Shown here: positions 29,157 to 37,787 of the stretch, one piece after another
Numbering within the stretch: the stretch's first letter is position 1
Layout of the letters: each line of letters begins with the position of its first letter
From: Polynucleobacter sp. AM-7D1
GTDB taxonomy: Bacteria; Pseudomonadota; Gammaproteobacteria; Burkholderiales; Burkholderiaceae
Reading direction: 5' to 3'
Assembly (NCBI RefSeq): GCF_018688455.1
Contig: NZ_CP061319.1
Location: 620,001 to 684,000, forward strand
DNA: 64,000 nt
Notes under the pieces: generated by a model
What the model was told of the DNA's origin: nothing
The model's input: the letters and a program-made list of their open reading frames with translations, nothing else
Database searches by the model: none
Program-made: the position numbers and the translations under genes

Positions 29157-30205
29157 GCTCGATTACTAAAAAACTTTCCTTTTTGGATCGCTATTTAACG
29201 GTCTGGATTTTTGTTGCAATGGCAGTTGGTATTGCCTTAGGCCACTTTATCCCGGGTATTGAAGGATTTATTAATTCCTTTCAGGTCGGCACAACTAATC
29301 TTCCAATTGCTATTGGCTTGATCTTGATGATGTACCCACCGTTTGCTAAGGTGCGCTACGAAGACTTGCCTGACGTATTTAAAGATAAGCGCATCTTCGG
29401 TATATCCATTTTGATGAACTGGATTATTGCGCCGACTTTAATGTTCTTTCTGGCAATCACTTTTGTTCCTGACCAACCAGAATATATGGCTGGTCTGATT
29501 TTGATTGGCATTGCACCTTGTGTTGCGATGGTCATTATTTGGAATGATTTAGCCAAGGGCTCCACTGAATACGCTGCTGGCTTAGTAGCATTTAATGCCA
29601 TTTTTCAAGTACTGTTTTTTAGTGTCTATGCTTATTTCTTCTTGACTGTATTGCCGCCTTACTTTGGTCTCGCTGGATCAAATGTCAGCGTCGGTATGGG
29701 GCAGATTGCAGAGAGTGTATTTATCTACTTAGGTATTCCTTGTATTGCCGGAATATTGACAAGGGTAGTCATGCTCAAGTTCATGTCTAAGGAGCATTAC
29801 CACGAGCATTTTGTGCCCCGCATTGGCAAGATTACTTTAATAGCTTTACTCTTCACTATCATCGTGATGTTTAGCCTCAAAGGCGGCGTCATCTTAACGC
29901 TTCCGATGGATGTCGTGACTATTGCCGTGCCATTGTTAGTTTTCTTTCTCATCATGTTCTTACTGACTTTCTTAGTGACTGGCAAGATGGGGATTGATTA
30001 CAAGCGTTGCTGCACACTTTCTTTTACCGCTTCCAGCAATAACTTTGAGTTGGCTATTGCTGTTGCTATTGCGGTCTTTGGAATTAATTCTGGAGCAGCC
30101 TTTGCAGCAGTCATCGGCCCTTTGGTAGAGGTGCCCATCATGATTGGCTTAGTCACTGTAGCCTTATGGCTTAAGGAAAAGTATTTTCAAAAGGATGTAT
30201 CTTAA
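29153..30205 (+). CDS. acr3: arsenite efflux permease of the Acr3 family
   Basis: 350 aa with about ten membrane segments of the bile acid/Na+ symporter fold. Family signatures include [53 protein letters not shown] with the conserved Cys, and [21 protein letters not shown]. It exports arsenite (and possibly antimonite) using the proton gradient. It is the third gene of arsR-arsC-acr3-arsH. Many databases label it arsB although it is not related to E. coli ArsB. Confidence 0.94.
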   Translation: MSSITKKLSFLDRYLTVWIFVAMAVGIALGHFIPGIEGFINSFQVGTTNLPIAIGLILMMYPPFAKVRYEDLPDVFKDKRIFGISILMNWIIAPTLMFFLAITFVPDQPEYMAGLILIGIAPCVAMVIIWNDLAKGSTEYAAGLVAFNAIFQVLFFSVYAYFFLTVLPPYFGLAGSNVSVGMGQIAESVFIYLGIPCIAGILTRVVMLKFMSKEHYHEHFVPRIGKITLIALLFTIIVMFSLKGGVILTLPMDVVTIAVPLLVFFLIMFLLTFLVTGKMGIDYKRCCTLSFTASSNNFELAIAVAIAVFGINSGAAFAAVIGPLVEVPIMIGLVTVALWLKEKYFQKDVS

Positions 30206-30925
30206 GTGTTTGAGTTGCCACTGCAATTTCCTGCCTTAGTAGAGGATCTTTTCCAGATTCCTGAATTAGAAAAATTGAGTATTCAGGCTGGTGATCATGC
30301 GCCTCGGTTTTTGATGCTGTATGGTTCACTGCGTGAGAGATCCTATAGTAGGCTCCTTACTTTCGAGGCGGCGAGGCTGTTAACCGCTATGGGTGGCGAA
30401 GTCAAAATTTTTGACCCTACTGGCCTACCTCTAGTTGATGGCGCACCCGACACCCATCCAAAGGTTCAAGAGTTACGTCAATTAGCATTATGGGCAGAGG
30501 GAATGGTTTGGACTTCCCCGGAGCGCCATGGTGCTATGACCGGCTTGCTAAAAACACAGATTGATTGGATTCCTTTGTCTGAGGGTGCTGTTAGGCCTAC
30601 TCAAGGAAAAACCTTGGCTGTAATGCAGGTTTGTGGGGGATCGCAATCCTTTAATGCGGTTAATCAAATGCGCATCTTGGGACGATGGATGAGGATGATT
30701 ACGATTCCCAATCAATCATCGGTTGCCAAGGCTTTTACAGAGTTTGAAGAAGATGGGCGTATGAAGCCATCTTCCTTTTATGATCGCGTCGTTGATGTCA
30801 TGGAAGAGCTCTATAAGTTCACATTACTGACTCGTGGAGTTAGCGAGTATTTGACGGATCGCTACAGCGAGCGAAAAGAATCTGCTCAGGAGCTATCTAA
30901 GAGGGTAAATCAAAGAGCAATATAG
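30206..30925 (+). CDS. arsH: ArsH, NADPH-dependent FMN reductase/organoarsenical oxidase
   Basis: 239 aa flavodoxin-like protein starting with GTG directly after the acr3 stop. Motifs: [51 protein letters not shown] and [23 protein letters not shown], which match ArsH. Known ArsH enzymes oxidise trivalent methylated or aromatic arsenicals to less toxic pentavalent forms. It is the end gene of the arsenic operon; no terminator hairpin was seen. Confidence 0.93.
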   Translation: MFELPLQFPALVEDLFQIPELEKLSIQAGDHAPRFLMLYGSLRERSYSRLLTFEAARLLTAMGGEVKIFDPTGLPLVDGAPDTHPKVQELRQLALWAEGMVWTSPERHGAMTGLLKTQIDWIPLSEGAVRPTQGKTLAVMQVCGGSQSFNAVNQMRILGRWMRMITIPNQSSVAKAFTEFEEDGRMKPSSFYDRVVDVMEELYKFTLLTRGVSEYLTDRYSERKESAQELSKRVNQRAI

Positions 30926-31024
30926 CCTCTGAAGATTAGCCATCTGTTCTAGCTGGATTACGGGATTTATTTGTGAGTCCAATATACCCTCACTCTTGGA
31001 TGGCCCTTGCGCAACATGGTTGTT

Positions 31025-31050
31025 TGATGATAACATATTTGTTAGCATCA
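31025..31050 (+). promoter_or_regulatory. palindromic operator upstream of higBA-type module
   Basis: TGATGATAACA and TGTTAGCATCA form an 11 bp inverted repeat with one mismatch, separated by TATT. It ends four bases before the toxin ATG and covers a possible -10 (TAACAT, 31031-31036; TTGCGC at 31007 as -35). It is the expected binding site for the antitoxin's HTH domain. Confidence 0.6.
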
Positions 31051-31054
31051 TTGA

Positions 31055-31378
31055 ATGACTTATACCATTCGCTATTACAGCCCCGATGTATTGGAGCAAA
31101 TTTTTGAATTACCTATTTCTTTGCAGGCGCGCTACATTGCTTTGACGCAGCGCATGATTGAATATGGGCCGCATTTAGGTTTGCCGCATACCGATTCGTT
31201 TGGCGGTGGTTTATTTGAGCTCAGGCTAAAAGGTATAGAGGGGATTGCAAGAGTTTTCTTTTGTACTGTGGTGGAGCGAGAGATTGTGATGTTGCATAGC
31301 TTTATTAAGAAATCGCAGAAAACTCCCGATAAAGAACTAAGGCTAGCCAAGTTGAGAATGAGGGAAGTGAAATTATGA
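31055..31378 (+). CDS. HigB-like toxin of the Gp49/RelE family
   Basis: 107 aa. The Gp49-like signature is complete: GGGLFELRLKGIEGIARVFF, then IVMLHSFIKKSQKTPDKELRLAKLRM. This is the ribosome-dependent mRNA interferase family, toxin gene first as in higBA. It overlaps the antitoxin gene by ATGA. No Shine-Dalgarno precedes the ATG, and the operator palindrome almost touches it. Confidence 0.88.
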   Translation: MTYTIRYYSPDVLEQIFELPISLQARYIALTQRMIEYGPHLGLPHTDSFGGGLFELRLKGIEGIARVFFCTVVEREIVMLHSFIKKSQKTPDKELRLAKLRMREVKL

Positions 31379-31674
31379 AGACAAAGACATTGACCCATAA
31401 GCAAGCAGTTAGCAAGATGTTGAAAAATCCAGCAGTCAAGGCTGAGGTTGAGCGCTTAAATAAAGAGGAGTTTGCGATTCTTGATGAAATACTGCAGGCT
31501 CGTAAAGCCGCAGGTTTATCTCAGGCTGAAGTGGCTCGCAGAATGGGTACACAAGCTCCTGCAATAGCCAGACTCGAAAGCTCTTTGGCAACTGGAAAGC
31601 ACTCCCCAAGTTTAAGTACACTGCGAAAGTATGCTGCTGCCTTAGGTAAGAGGGTCGAATTACACCTAGTCTGA
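31375..31674 (+). CDS. HigA-like XRE-family antitoxin
   Basis: 99 aa. Helix-turn-helix XRE domain in the C-terminal half: RKAAGLSQAEVARRMGTQAPAIARLESSL. The Lys/Glu-rich N-terminal helix probably wraps the toxin. It should neutralise the upstream toxin and repress the pair through the palindrome at 31025-31050. It overlaps the toxin gene by four bases. Confidence 0.88.
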   Translation: MKTKTLTHKQAVSKMLKNPAVKAEVERLNKEEFAILDEILQARKAAGLSQAEVARRMGTQAPAIARLESSLATGKHSPSLSTLRKYAAALGKRVELHLV

Positions 31675-31700
31675 TCCGACTAATTTTGGGCTATTGTTTG

Positions 31701-31937
31701 TTATGCCCTAAATGGCCTAACAAGATTCTCTAAGGCATAAGCATCATTAGTTTGCCGAAGTTCATCAATCGATATGCGGAGTTTCTTGAGCTCTTTGCAT
31801 GACAACTTACGCAATTTTTTGCGATCCATGCCGTAGGTATCCACTAGATAACGGACTCTGGATAGGCAAATCTGCAGGCGGATGAGCCAGACTAGGGCAA
31901 ATAAGCCCGGTGCAAACAATAGAAGCAAAATACTCAT
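31701..31937 (-). CDS. small hypothetical protein with one membrane segment
   Basis: 78 aa. An N-terminal hydrophobic helix (MSILLLLFAPGLFALVWLI) is followed by a basic, helical cytoplasmic-looking tail (RKKLRKLSCKELKKLRISIDELR). No family was recognised. The ATG is only 12 bp beyond the uspA terminator on the same strand and lacks a clear ribosome binding site, so expression would need readthrough or an internal promoter. The codon pattern reads like protein, but it remains uncertain. Confidence 0.5.
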   Translation of the reverse strand: MSILLLLFAPGLFALVWLIRLQICLSRVRYLVDTYGMDRKKLRKLSCKELKKLRISIDELRQTNDAYALENLVRPFRA

Positions 31938-31949
31938 TTAGTAGCCCGT

Positions 31950-31975
31950 AAAAAAGGCCGTCATATAGACGGCCT
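31950..31975 (-). terminator. intrinsic terminator of uspA
   Basis: Perfect eight-pair stem AGGCCGTC / GACGGCCT (31955-31975) with loop ATATA. Read on the minus strand it is followed by six T (31955-31950). Confidence 0.8.
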
Positions 31976-32007
31976 ATTGAAGTTAATCTGATGATTAACC
32001 TTTGTAC

Positions 32008-32433
32008 TTATTTAACCAATAAAACAGGCTGCTTGGCTGCATTGCTTACCTTTTGTGCGACAGAGCCCATGATGGCATCCACGATACCACTACGACCTTT
32101 TGAGCCCATGACAATGAGGTCAAACTTTTCTTTATTGGCTAGAGTAATGATTTCGCTGGCAATGTGACCGCGCTTAATCACCATGCTGTGTTTGACGCCA
32201 GCAGTATCCAGAGTCTTTTGAGCTCCTTTGAGATCTTTCTCACTCACTTCGCGGAGGTAGTCATCAATTACGCTATTAGCAACAAATTGCTTCACGTGAC
32301 CAAGGCCAATATCATCATGCACACTAATTAATGTAACGGTGCACTTGCTGCGCAAGTCTTTAGAAAGCTTTGCTACGTACTTGGCTGCATTGAGCGAAGA
32401 TTTGGAGCCATCAACAGGTAATAAAATTTTCAT
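32008..32433 (-). CDS. universal stress protein, UspA family
   Basis: 141 aa. It begins MKILLPVDGSKSSLNAAKYVAKL and ends with the ATP-binding signature GSKGRSGIVDAIMGSVAQKVSNAA plus PVLLVK, so it is of the ATP-binding Usp type. It is a cytoplasmic stress/starvation protein. It is monocistronic: a terminator follows 33 bp after the stop and the upstream TSUP gene is 110 bp away. Confidence 0.93.
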   Translation of the reverse strand: MKILLPVDGSKSSLNAAKYVAKLSKDLRSKCTVTLISVHDDIGLGHVKQFVANSVIDDYLREVSEKDLKGAQKTLDTAGVKHSMVIKRGHIASEIITLANKEKFDLIVMGSKGRSGIVDAIMGSVAQKVSNAAKQPVLLVK

Positions 32434-32543
32434 AACACCCTCTTTGTATTTAATAAACTAAAACTCTATATGTTTAATTTACTCTTTAAATAGGTATAAA
32501 TCCACGAATAACCAACTAATCTAGTTATCTATTGACTGAGTAC

Positions 32544-33317
32544 TTATTTAAGAAACGCATCGTAAAAGGTCTTGATGATCAATATCGTCACTAGAATAAA
32601 GAAACCTTTGCGGATAAAGGTATTGCCATGTTTGATGGCAATCTTAGTGCCAATTTGGCCGCCTACGAGATTAGCGCTAGCCATCAATAAGCCAAGCTGC
32701 CAGTCAAAAAAACCGAGATAGAAAAAGACGCAGAGTGCCCCTAAATTGGAGGCAATATTGAGGCACTTCGCAGGTGCTGCAGATCGTAAAAAATCAAATC
32801 CTAATACGCGGGTATAGAAAAGTTTATAAAAGGCACCAGCTCCAGGCCCCAGAAAGCCATCATAAAAACCAATGATGCCTGCACCGGTAGAGGCGATTGC
32901 TTTTTGTTTGTGATGCTCATGCTTAGGTGCATGCACTAGACCGGCACTGGATTTGATATTAAAGATCAGTAGTGCAAGTAATAAAAAAGGTAGAGCGCCT
33001 CTGAGCCATTCTGTTGGCAATTGAGTGACAAGGTATGCTCCTGCAACTGAGGCGAAAAATGCAAACGAGGAAGAAATGATGACCAAGCCCCAGGGGCTTT
33101 TATTAGCCCGGCTGTACTGAATGGCTGAACCAATAGTTCCCACAATCGAGCCAAACTTATTCACAGAGAGCAGGGTTGCTGGTGGGAAGCCTGGCAAGGC
33201 GGCAAAAAGGGCTGGCACTTGAATCATTCCCCCTCCTCCAATAATGGAGTCGACCAAGCCTGCAAATAAAGCGCAGGCTAGTAAAAGGCCAAGGTCGAAT
33301 GCAGAGAGTTCAAGCAT
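32544..33317 (-). CDS. TSUP (TauE/SafE) family membrane transporter
   Basis: 257 aa with about eight membrane segments. TSUP motifs: LFAGLVDSIIGGGGMIQVPAL, LLSVNKFGSIVGTIGSAIQY and GFYDGFLGPGAGAF. The family moves sulfur-containing anions or sulfoacetate-type compounds across the inner membrane; the substrate here is unknown. A link to the sox genes 10 kb away is possible but unsupported. Confidence 0.88.
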   Translation of the reverse strand: MLELSAFDLGLLLACALFAGLVDSIIGGGGMIQVPALFAALPGFPPATLLSVNKFGSIVGTIGSAIQYSRANKSPWGLVIISSSFAFFASVAGAYLVTQLPTEWLRGALPFLLLALLIFNIKSSAGLVHAPKHEHHKQKAIASTGAGIIGFYDGFLGPGAGAFYKLFYTRVLGFDFLRSAAPAKCLNIASNLGALCVFFYLGFFDWQLGLLMASANLVGGQIGTKIAIKHGNTFIRKGFFILVTILIIKTFYDAFLK

Positions 33318-33414
33318 GTTGTCTATTATTTTCTAGTTCTTATGGGTGTTGCTGGCACATTTTAGAGGGGTTTCTGGATAGTCGTATTGAGATTGTTTTA
33401 TTCCCCTGGGTGGC

Positions 33415-34326
33415 GTGGATAATCTAGTCCAAATGAAAGTCAATTCTGAAGGAGTCTCCTCATCAAAAGTGTATTTGCCAGCCGGGCAGAATTACGCCTG
33501 TCTGTTGGATTTCTTTATTGCAAATTTTCCGCATATTGATAGAGGTGAGTGGGAAGCTCGTTTTGCAGAAGGCCTGATATTTAACGAAGAGGGTGAGGCA
33601 CTTGCTGCAGGTGATGCCTATCTTCCCAATACGCATCTGCTCTATTTCAGGCGCTTAGCTCGCGAACCAGAAATTCCTTTTGAGGAAGCCATTCTTTTTC
33701 AGGACGAACATATCCTGGTGGCAGACAAACCTCATTTTTTGCCGGTAACGCCAAGCGGTCTTTATTTACATCAAACCCTACTGAACCGTCTGAAGAAAAA
33801 AACGGGTATTCAAGAGCTGAGCCCGATTCATCGGATTGATCGCGACACGGCAGGCCTAGTGATTTTTTCTGTGATTCGGCAAGAGCGAGCGCAATATCAA
33901 AATTTATTTAGAGATCGCGCAGTCAAGAAAGTCTATGAAGCGATCGCGCCCTATTCAGAGGGCCTGATCAAGCAATTACCAATGACCTATCAAAGTAGAT
34001 TAGAGGAGTCTAAACACTTTCTACAAATGCAGGAGGTGGCGGGAGAGGTAAATGCCGATACCTTGGTTGAATTACTTGAGGTAAATGAACCCTGGGCCAA
34101 ATATCGCTTAACCCCTGGTAGTGGCAAGAAGCATCAATTGCGTTGTCATCTCAATAGCCTCGGCATTCCCATTCAGTATGATCAGATCTACCCTGTGCTT
34201 ACCCCTTACCAAGAGTATGATTTGGACTTTTCCAAACCGCTGCAACTCTTAGCAAAAGAGATTGAATTTAAAGACCCGGTAACGGGGCAAGAGAGATCTT
34301 TTGTGACCCAGAGAGTATTGGCTTGA
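33415..34326 (+). CDS. RluA-family pseudouridine synthase
   Basis: 303 aa. The catalytic motif HRIDRDTAGLVIF holds the Asp nucleophile. ILVADKPHFLPVTPSG and KVYEAIAP are typical RluA-family segments, and GSGKKHQLRCHLNSLGIPI is the C-terminal motif. The N-terminal 80 residues lack an obvious S4 domain. The target RNA is not assignable. The start is a GTG at 33415 or an ATG six codons later (33433); neither has a good Shine-Dalgarno. dusA follows after 7 bp, forming a small RNA-modification operon. Confidence 0.88.
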   Translation: MDNLVQMKVNSEGVSSSKVYLPAGQNYACLLDFFIANFPHIDRGEWEARFAEGLIFNEEGEALAAGDAYLPNTHLLYFRRLAREPEIPFEEAILFQDEHILVADKPHFLPVTPSGLYLHQTLLNRLKKKTGIQELSPIHRIDRDTAGLVIFSVIRQERAQYQNLFRDRAVKKVYEAIAPYSEGLIKQLPMTYQSRLEESKHFLQMQEVAGEVNADTLVELLEVNEPWAKYRLTPGSGKKHQLRCHLNSLGIPIQYDQIYPVLTPYQEYDLDFSKPLQLLAKEIEFKDPVTGQERSFVTQRVLA

Positions 34327-34333
34327 TATTGGT

Positions 34334-35416
34334 ATGACTGTAAATAACCCCAAGCGCTTAGCTGTTGCCCCCATGATGGAATGGACAGATCGTCACTGTC
34401 GTTCTTTTCATCGATCTCTGACTAAAGAAGCAGTTCTCTATACTGAGATGGTCACTACTGGTGCCCTCATTCATGGAGATGTGCCGCGTCATTTAGATTA
34501 TTCGCAAGAGCAGCATCCTGTTGTTCTTCAATTGGGTGGCTCCGAGCCTTCTGATCTAGCTAAAGCTGCGGAGTTAGCACAGCAGTGGGGCTACGATGAG
34601 ATTGATCTTAATTGTGGTTGTCCATCAGAGCGCGTACAACGTGGTGCCCTTGGTGCTTGCCTCATGGCTGAGCCACAACTCGTTGCTGATTGTGTTAAAG
34701 CAATGAAGACGGCTGTGGATACTCCGATCACCGTAAAGCATCGACTTGGTTTGGATTCGATGGATGCTGCTAACTCTGAGGCGGACTATCAATTTGCATT
34801 GAACTTTATTCTTGCTGTAGCGGATGCAGGTGCTAGTCAGGTAACCATTCATGCACGCAATGCAGTGCTGAAGGGTTTATCTCCTAAAGAGAACCGCAGT
34901 AAACCACCATTACGTTATGAAGTGGCTGCCAAACTTCGTTTAGATGCGCAAAAGCAATTTCCTGATCTCAAGGTATTACTCAACGGTGGCTTGGAAACCA
35001 ATGATCAAATTGCCGGTCATTGGGATGACTTTGATGGCTTTATGGTTGGAAGAGCGGCCTATCATTTTCCGGCATTGCTTTTGGGTTGGGATGACATGAT
35101 TCATACCGATGGCGATGCTGCTGGCTACCTCTTTAGTGAAACAGAGTGGCATCGTATTCAGATTGCACTAGTGAAGCAAGTTCAAGCTTGGTTTGATGAG
35201 TGCCAAGCCAAAGGAAAGCCTTTTTATATTGGTGCATTCACCCGCCACATTCTGGGGCTGGCACATGGCAGGGCAGGTTCCCGCTACTGGCGTCAGCGCC
35301 TTTCTGATCACCATGCCTTAGCTAAAGTGCAAAGCAAGGCCGCCATTTTGGACTTCTTTATTGATGCTAGCTTGACCCTGGGCGATTGGGCAGCATTTGA
35401 GTTTGAAGGCGCCTAA
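34334..35416 (+). CDS. dusA: tRNA-dihydrouridine(20/20a) synthase DusA
   Basis: 360 aa TIM-barrel flavoprotein. Features: APMMEWTDRHCRSFHRSL, YTEMVTTGALIHGD, LDYSQEQHPVVLQLGG and the active-site Cys in DLNCGCPSERVQRGALGACLM. ARNAVLKGLSPKENR and LAHGRAGSRYWRQRLS are DusA-specific. It reduces U20/U20a in the D loop using NADPH and FMN. Seven bp separate it from the pseudouridine synthase upstream; a strong tRNA promoter follows. Confidence 0.95.
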   Translation: MTVNNPKRLAVAPMMEWTDRHCRSFHRSLTKEAVLYTEMVTTGALIHGDVPRHLDYSQEQHPVVLQLGGSEPSDLAKAAELAQQWGYDEIDLNCGCPSERVQRGALGACLMAEPQLVADCVKAMKTAVDTPITVKHRLGLDSMDAANSEADYQFALNFILAVADAGASQVTIHARNAVLKGLSPKENRSKPPLRYEVAAKLRLDAQKQFPDLKVLLNGGLETNDQIAGHWDDFDGFMVGRAAYHFPALLLGWDDMIHTDGDAAGYLFSETEWHRIQIALVKQVQAWFDECQAKGKPFYIGAFTRHILGLAHGRAGSRYWRQRLSDHHALAKVQSKAAILDFFIDASLTLGDWAAFEFEGA

Positions 35417-35436
35417 ACCCTGCGTCTAAGCCATTT

Positions 35437-35466
35437 TTGACAGGGTTTTGGCTCAAAAGCTATAAT
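35437..35466 (+). promoter_or_regulatory. consensus promoter of tRNA-His
   Basis: TTGACA (35437-35442), an 18 bp spacer and TATAAT (35461-35466), both perfect matches to the sigma-70 consensus. The expected start is near 35473, shortly before the mature tRNA. Confidence 0.85.
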
Positions 35467-35479
35467 CTAAGTCTTCAGT

Positions 35480-35556
35480 GGCGGACGTAGCTCAGTTGGT
35501 AGAGTCCCAGATTGTGATTCTGGTTGTCGCGGGTTCGAGCCCCGTCGTTCGCCCCA
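35480..35556 (+). tRNA. tRNA-His (anticodon GTG)
   Basis: Complete cloverleaf: acceptor GCGGACG / CGTTCGC, anticodon stem CCAGA / TCTGG around loop TTGTGAT, T loop TTCGAGC and an encoded CCA. The extra 5' G (35480) faces C73, the identity element of tRNA-His. It has its own promoter and is followed by a terminator at 35576. Confidence 0.96.
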
Positions 35557-35575
35557 CCGAATATTGCATTATCCT

Positions 35576-35605
35576 AAGGCTCCCTTCGTGGAGCCTTTTA
35601 TTTTT
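35576..35605 (+). terminator. intrinsic terminator after tRNA-His
   Basis: AAGGCTCC / GGAGCCTT stem with a six-base loop, followed by TTTTATTTTT. It lies just before the ATG (35618) of the next gene and argues against any earlier start for that gene. Confidence 0.8.
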
Positions 35606-35617
35606 GAGATCATTCTG

Positions 35618-36388
35618 ATGAAAAAATTCGATATTCTCCCAATTCTGTTTGGCTTAGTGCTGTCTGCTATCGCGATCTATTTCATGTTGCGATCTGCGCC
35701 CGCAAATAGCGCGCCTGTATCGACTATTCCTGTGGTTAAAGTCGGATCTGTATCTTGGGATCAAACCGAGATGACCATTGCTGATGTCAAAACTTTTGCT
35801 GATGCCACTGGTTTTGTAAGTCAAGCAGAGAAAAATGGCGGCGGACTTTCTTACGAGTCTGGCTTTGTTACAAAACCTGGCTGGACTTGGAAGACTCCTT
35901 ATGGTGTTAAACCAAAAGCCACTGAGCCGGCAGTGCATCTCAATCAATCCGAAGCTGCTTCTGTTTGTCGCTTCTATGGCAAACGTTTACCGACTGATGC
36001 TGAATGGATCTCTGCGGCGTTTATGGAACAAAGAGAGACTCCTTCTGCTGGCTATACCAAAGGTCAACGTTATCCCTTTCCAGGTGGGGCCACCCCGGCT
36101 GTCTCCCATTGCTTGAATGGTTGTGGCGATTACAAGGGTGTAGCACCAGCAGGTGCGTTAAATCGCGGCACTGGTCATGTACCTGCTGGCACCACAAAAC
36201 CTGGAGTGAATGGCATATTAGATATGGGCGGCAATGTTTGGGAGTGGACAGCAACTGAGCGTCATGGCGGTTTCATTACCCGGGGCGCTTCCTGGTGGTA
36301 TGGACCAGAAAGACAAAAAGAGTCTGATGTGGAGTCCAAGTCGGCAGATATCGGTGTGGTCTATATCGGCTTTCGCTGCGTTAGTTGA
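35618..36388 (+). CDS. SUMF1/FGE-fold domain protein, membrane-anchored, no FGE cysteine pair
   Basis: 256 aa from ATG 35618 (GAGAT upstream). One N-terminal membrane segment (ILPILFGLVLSAIAIYFML) is followed by a periplasmic SUMF1 domain: VSWDQTEMTIADVKTFAD, HLNQSEAASVCRFYGKRLPTDAEW, NGILDMGGNVWEWT, RGASWWYG and the terminal GFRCVS. True formylglycine-generating enzymes have a copper-binding C-x4-C after the RGGSW block; here that stretch (ASWWYGPERQKESD) has no Cys, so sulfatase activation is unlikely. Four other cysteines remain. No sulfatase gene is nearby. Role unknown. Confidence 0.82.
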   Translation: MKKFDILPILFGLVLSAIAIYFMLRSAPANSAPVSTIPVVKVGSVSWDQTEMTIADVKTFADATGFVSQAEKNGGGLSYESGFVTKPGWTWKTPYGVKPKATEPAVHLNQSEAASVCRFYGKRLPTDAEWISAAFMEQRETPSAGYTKGQRYPFPGGATPAVSHCLNGCGDYKGVAPAGALNRGTGHVPAGTTKPGVNGILDMGGNVWEWTATERHGGFITRGASWWYGPERQKESDVESKSADIGVVYIGFRCVS

Positions 36389-36407
36389 TCCCATGAAACA
36401 ATAGGGG

Positions 36408-37733
36408 ATGACCAATACTGTAGTAGACCCATCCGCTATTGAAATTACTCCTGAATATCAGGACGTAATTGACGCCATCGAACGTCATGACCCTTATATC
36501 TTTGTTAGCGGTAAGGCGGGTACCGGCAAGACCACCTTAATTGGCTATCTGCGTGAGAACATTCCAGGTAATGTCGTGGTGGTGGCGCCAACTGGTGTAG
36601 CTGCATTACAGGTGAAGGGTGTCACGATTCATTCTTTCTTTCGTTTGCCACCACGCTTGATCTTTCCAGAAGAAGATATCAAGCCCTTAAAAGATAAGCG
36701 CCTCTATAAAGATATCCGACTGCTCATCATTGATGAGATCTCCATGGTGAGAGCAGACGTGATTGATGCAATGGATTTGTTTCTGCGTGCCAATGGTCCT
36801 CATAAGAACCAACCTTTTGGTGGCATTCAGGTGATATTTGTGGGGGATTTGTTTCAATTGCCGCCGGTGGTATCCCAGGCGGATATGCAGGTGCTAGCTG
36901 AGCGTGGCTATGAAGGTCCTTATTTCTTCTGCGCGATGGCTTTGCATCGTAAAGATGTGACGATGGTGGAGTTGTCTAAGATCTTCCGTCAGAAGGATGC
37001 CCACTTTGCAGGACTTCTCAATCAGATCCGGATTAATCAAGATATTGGTGAGGCGCTCAATATTCTGAATGAGCAGTGCTTTGAAAATGCACCAGAAGTA
37101 GATGATCAAACAATTACGCTGACTACAACTAACGCACGCGCAGATCAAATTAACGGCGCAGGCTTGCGAGCATTAACAACCGATGCCAAGGTCTATACCG
37201 GCAATAGCACAGGTAAGTTCAATGTGGATGATCGTAATTTGCCATCGCCAAATCACCTCACGCTAAAAGTGGGTGCCAAGGTCATGTTTACCGCGACCGA
37301 TAGTAACTTCCCTAAGCGTTGGGTCAACGGCACAATCGGAGTAGTGCGTGAATTGTTACCCAATAGTGTGAAAGTCATGGTGCAGAACGGTCCTTACTCC
37401 AATACGGTTGAAGTAAAAGGCCATCAGTGGGAATCTTATCGCTATGACCACGACATGTTGTCTGGAAAGATTTCACCAAACATCATCGGCACCTTTATAC
37501 AGATTCCATTAATGCTAGCTTGGGCTGTCACTATCCATAAGAGCCAGGGCAAGACGCTCGATAAGATCAAAGTAGATCTTTCGTCGGGAGCATTTGCATC
37601 TGGACAGGTCTATGTAGCCCTCAGCCGCTGCACCTCAATTGAAGGGATCACCCTAGAGCGACCCATACAGCCCAAGGATGTGAGCTGTGACCAAGAGGTG
37701 AAGCGTTTCTATCTCAACTGTTTGCCTGGTTAA
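36408..37733 (+). CDS. Pif1/RecD2-like SF1B helicase
   Basis: 441 aa. Motif I FVSGKAGTGKTTLIGYL, motif Ia VVAPTGVAALQVKGVTIHSFF, motif II LLIIDEISMVRADVIDAMD, motif III FVGDLFQLPPVV and the C-terminal motifs AVTIHKSQGKTLDKIKVDL and VYVALSRCTSIEG. This is the Pif1-like 5'-to-3' DNA helicase arrangement without extra domains. Such enzymes unwind forks, R-loops and G-quadruplexes; its cellular role here is not known. The ATG at 36408 is directly abutted by AGGGG, an unusually tight spacing. Confidence 0.9.
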   Translation: MTNTVVDPSAIEITPEYQDVIDAIERHDPYIFVSGKAGTGKTTLIGYLRENIPGNVVVVAPTGVAALQVKGVTIHSFFRLPPRLIFPEEDIKPLKDKRLYKDIRLLIIDEISMVRADVIDAMDLFLRANGPHKNQPFGGIQVIFVGDLFQLPPVVSQADMQVLAERGYEGPYFFCAMALHRKDVTMVELSKIFRQKDAHFAGLLNQIRINQDIGEALNILNEQCFENAPEVDDQTITLTTTNARADQINGAGLRALTTDAKVYTGNSTGKFNVDDRNLPSPNHLTLKVGAKVMFTATDSNFPKRWVNGTIGVVRELLPNSVKVMVQNGPYSNTVEVKGHQWESYRYDHDMLSGKISPNIIGTFIQIPLMLAWAVTIHKSQGKTLDKIKVDLSSGAFASGQVYVALSRCTSIEGITLERPIQPKDVSCDQEVKRFYLNCLPG

Positions 37734-37746
37734 TCCTTATCAAGCC

Positions 37747-37787
37747 TTGACTTTGCAATAAAATAGTTATAACATTGTTATTACTAT
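37747..37787 (+). promoter_or_regulatory. mazEF promoter and palindromic operator overlapping the start codon
   Basis: TTGACT (37747-37752), a 17 bp spacer and TAACAT (37770-37775). An 11 bp inverted repeat, ATAGTTATAAC / GTTATTACTAT with one mismatch (37763-37787, spacer ATT), covers the -10 and the first two bases of the mazE ATG. It is a likely MazE autorepression site. Transcription would begin only a few bases before the ATG, and no Shine-Dalgarno is present. Confidence 0.6.

Noticed and set aside
35564..35617. Earlier in-frame start for the SUMF1-fold protein
   Set aside because: The stretch contains the tRNA-His terminator and gives an unlikely N-terminus before the membrane helix.
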